From: Heterotrichella gracilis
Lineage: Eukaryota; Sar; Xanthophyceae; Tribonematales; Xanthonemataceae
DNA: 64,000 bases
Direction of reading: 5' to 3'
Assembly: GCA_032358255.1 (NCBI GenBank)
Contig: JAULBX010026940.1
Coordinates: forward strand, 1-64,000
Below, piece after piece: positions 61,679-64,000 of this stretch (the first letter of the stretch is position 1; every line of letters begins with the position of its first letter). The position numbers and the translations under genes are program-made. Under the pieces are notes generated by a model. That model was not told the DNA's origin. It saw only the letters and a program-made list of their open reading frames with translations, and ran no database searches.

Positions 61679-64000
61679 CTAAATTTTCACGATTTTCTTA
61701 TTTGCTATCGTTTTATTTTCTAATTTAATTTTTATAAAGTAAATCCCGTTCTTAAATTCATTTAGGTCTATTTCAATTTTCTCGTTAATAGAATTATAAT
61801 TTTTCGAGTAAATAACTTGCCCTAAACTATTTTGGATTTCAATATTGAACGAAATATCATTTGAAGTTTTAGCTTCGAGAAAAACCACGTCTTTGGTTGG
61901 TGACGGATAAATATTAAAGATTGAATTCGTTAGCTCGTTTTCAGAGACACCAATTAGTTTATCATTTTTAATATTGCTTTTTGTTTTCACCTTTTGTCCA
62001 AGAGGTGAGTTTGTTTTCGCGGTAGGAAAACAGTTAAAGCCATTGGCTTGCACGCGCCATTTTGCAGACGTTTGCCAAGATGTATATTGAGGGTCTGCCA
62101 AAACATTTCCTGTTGTTGAGTTTACTAATGAATAGGTTCCAGTAGCATTGTTAATACGATACAATTCATAAACAGTAATTGGAGGTGTGCTGCTTTCGAT
62201 TGCATAATAGTTCCATTGAAAATTTCCGTTCTGTTGATCTATTACAAAAATAGATTGATGCCATGGACTTAATTGACTATAATTTCCGCAAGTATCGCGA
62301 ATCTGCAATTTGTACTTAAAAAAAGAAGAATTAGGATCACCGTTCGCCGGACCAATACTCCTTGCAGTATCAGTGTAACTGCTGTAATTGTTTGTACTAA
62401 TAGCTGCAATGCGCTTATAAATATTTGTTGATACTTCACGATAAACAATAAAACTATCAGCATTTTGGTATAACGTTTTTTCCCAAAATATTTCGTTATT
62501 AATACCAAGAGAATCAACAGAAATTAAACAAATGTTTGGCGCAGATAGAGAGGTTGTATTCAAGGTAAATGCGGCAGAGCTGGAACAGTTATAACTATTT
62601 GTACCTGTTACATTATAAATGGTGGTTACAGCTGGTGAAACTGAAACTGTGTTTGTGGTTGCTGAAGTATTCCATGAATAACTTGTTGCGCCCCCTGCAG
62701 TTAAAACAGTAGCCTTGTTAGCGCAGTTAAATGTAGCACCACTTACACTTACTAACGGCGATGGGTTAACAGTTACTGTTACTAAAGTACGCGGACTTGG
62801 TGTACAGGTTGTAACGCCTGCATAGTAACTATAAGTTGTTGGTCCTGCTGTGCCGGTTGTTAAAGCTGATGTTGTGAAAACGCCGCCTGTTGCTATTACA
62901 GGTGTAGACGTTGACGTTGCATACCAATTAACTGTTAGCGATGAGTTTGTTGCGCTTAAAGTTGCACTATTACCCGAGCACAGGTTTGAGTTAGCAGCAC
63001 TTGTTACATTTGTTGGCGAAGCCGGTGTAATGCATTGTGTGTATTTTGCTAAATAAATATCTCCACCAGCTGATGTAGATGGAAGTGAATAAGTTGCCGG
63101 ACCCGGGTCAAAATCGTTTGAGCCAACAAAAGCTCCGGTACTGTATATAGTGCCTAAGGCGTCTAAGGCCATAGCATTATTTAAAGCGTCGGCATTTGCA
63201 TTTGCGGTAAAATTCCATAAATAATTACCTGCGCTATTGTATTTTGCCAAATACATATCTGAGTTATTACTAGTACTAAAGTTTTGAGCGCTAACAGATG
63301 TGCCTTTAAAATCTACGGTAGCTTGAAACCTGCCTCCAACATATATATTAGAAGAGGCGTCGGTTAAAACACAACTGGCACCATCATAACCCGACGACCC
63401 AATTTGAAAAGCCCATTGATAAATGTTAGCGTTATTATACTTGGCCACAAAGCCATCCAATTGACCACCAGAGGTGAGGATCGCAGATGCCGCTGAAGGA
63501 TCCATATCGGCAGTGCCGAAAAAATTACCGGTAGCATACAGATCGCCGTTTGCATCGCAAGTGATATAACTAACCTCTATTTGCTGTGGGCCGCGTATAG
63601 AAAAGGCAGATTGAAAGGCCATATTACTGCTGTATCTTGCAATAAAGCCGTTTCCGCCGGTACTAACGGTATATGGCAAATTCACTACGCCCGCACTCGG
63701 ATCAAAATCCGTTGCAGCATCCGAAAAATAACCGCCAACACATATGTTATTTGAACCGTCGAAACACAAACACTCCCCCATAGAACCGCCATTAGCAGCT
63801 CCAATTGGAAATGCCCATTGGCAGGCACCGCTACCATTGTATTTTGCCAGGTAACAAGTCTGGTATGAATTTGCACATGAAAGGTTTACAGGCGAAGCGG
63901 TAGGATTAAAATCTACCGTATTATTAAACCAACCGGTTACATATATGTTTCCGCTTGGATCAATTGCTAGTCTGTTACCCCTTTCACTTCCGATTGAACC
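61679..64000 (-). CDS. Secreted DFDPG-repeat T9SS protein, copy 3, 5' end cut by the window
   Basis: The frame is open to the window edge, giving at least 773 residues; a Met at 63781 is internal because the 73 codons before it carry another repeat (ending W-F-N-N-T-V-D-F-N-P-T). Five repeats are visible (DFNPT, DFDPS, DMDPS, a degenerate DFKGT and DFDPG), then an Ig-like domain (C-S-G-N-S-A-T-L-S-A, W-Y-A-T-S-T-S-T), a second Ig/PKD-like unit, an FN3-like stretch (about 480-600 of the visible part) and a T9SS type A domain with IYPSPTKDVVF. The signal peptide lies outside the window. Confidence 0.9.
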   Translation of the reverse strand, partial: GSIGSERGNRLAIDPSGNIYVTGWFNNTVDFNPTASPVNLSCANSYQTCYLAKYNGSGACQWAFPIGAANGGSMGECLCFDGSNNICVGGYFSDAATDFDPSAGVVNLPYTVSTGGNGFIARYSSNMAFQSAFSIRGPQQIEVSYITCDANGDLYATGNFFGTADMDPSAASAILTSGGQLDGFVAKYNNANIYQWAFQIGSSGYDGASCVLTDASSNIYVGGRFQATVDFKGTSVSAQNFSTSNNSDMYLAKYNSAGNYLWNFTANANADALNNAMALDALGTIYSTGAFVGSNDFDPGPATYSLPSTSAGGDIYLAKYTQCITPASPTNVTSAANSNLCSGNSATLSATNSSLTVNWYATSTSTPVIATGGVFTTSALTTGTAGPTTYSYYAGVTTCTPSPRTLVTVTVNPSPLVSVSGATFNCANKATVLTAGGATSYSWNTSATTNTVSVSPAVTTIYNVTGTNSYNCSSSAAFTLNTTSLSAPNICLISVDSLGINNEIFWEKTLYQNADSFIVYREVSTNIYKRIAAISTNNYSSYTDTARSIGPANGDPNSSFFKYKLQIRDTCGNYSQLSPWHQSIFVIDQQNGNFQWNYYAIESSTPPITVYELYRINNATGTYSLVNSTTGNVLADPQYTSWQTSAKWRVQANGFNCFPTAKTNSPLGQKVKTKSNIKNDKLIGVSENELTNSIFNIYPSPTKDVVFLEAKTSNDISFNIEIQNSLGQVIYSKNYNSINEKIEIDLNEFKNGIYFIKIKLENKTIANKKIVKI

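Noticed and set aside
63782-64000. Start of the last gene at the Met at 63781
   Set aside because: The frame continues to the window edge and encodes another repeat of the same family, so this Met is internal.
1-64000. tRNA or rRNA genes, CRISPR arrays, insertion sequences, origin of replication
   Set aside because: I looked for cloverleaf-like GC-rich segments, regular short repeats with spacers, transposase motifs and DnaA-box clusters, and found none.

Overview
The window comes from the chromosome of a free-living, AT-rich member of the Bacteroidota, most likely near the Flavobacteriales/Sphingobacteriales. Several signs agree: at least eight secreted proteins end in type IX secretion (T9SS) sorting domains (YPNP...KGxYxxxI...KKxxxx); the housekeeping sigma factor is short and of the Bacteroidota type; several genes have a TAnnTTTG -7 box; and FabI, the LytS/LytTR pair, DFDPG-repeat proteins, SprB repeats and MORN-variant repeats are of kinds common in that phylum. 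I see no tRNA, rRNA, CRISPR array, transposase or prophage module. Layout from the left: a 3'-truncated giant adhesin with SprB repeats (minus strand); ferritin; a divergent ftsB-like gene and YafK-like transpeptidase followed by a DUF4296 lipoprotein; then a minus-strand run yraN - rluB-like - glmS - unknown secreted protein. From 10.8 to 18.9 kb a second minus-strand run reads lepA - LtaS-like transferase - large MORN-repeat protein - lipoprotein - 'AsnB-like' protein - small PF04020 membrane protein. At 19-28.4 kb lie glycan-acting T9SS cargo (a GH18 hydrolase convergent with a PNGase F/LamG protein), a DUF420 plus cytochrome c/copper monooxygenase pair, and another T9SS protein. At 28.5-33.6 kb is a two-gene unit for two large exported proteins of unknown role, read from a textbook Bacteroidota promoter. 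At 33.8-39 kb are a small exported protein coupled to a BNR/PKD T9SS protein, and a DFDPG-repeat protein. At 39-45.3 kb are core genes (fabI, a zinc-ribbon membrane protein, a second LtaS-like protein, recN, rpoD). From 45.4 kb to the end are an AsmA-like protein, a GH9 cellulase, an ABC ATPase with its membrane partner, a WG-repeat protein, and a LytS/LytTR two-component pair between two more DFDPG-repeat T9SS proteins. Functionally the window mixes envelope upkeep and core cell functions (glmS, ftsB, LtaS-like, AsmA, YafK, fabI, recN, lepA, rpoD) with surface and secreted proteins for adhesion and for polysaccharide or glycoprotein breakdown. The least explained parts are the 28.5-33.6 kb pair, the heme c/copper enzyme whose signal peptide lies inside an inverted repeat, the ABC pair with a 95-residue N-terminal extension, and a 56-58 bp palindromic repeat present twice on either side of the GH9 gene.
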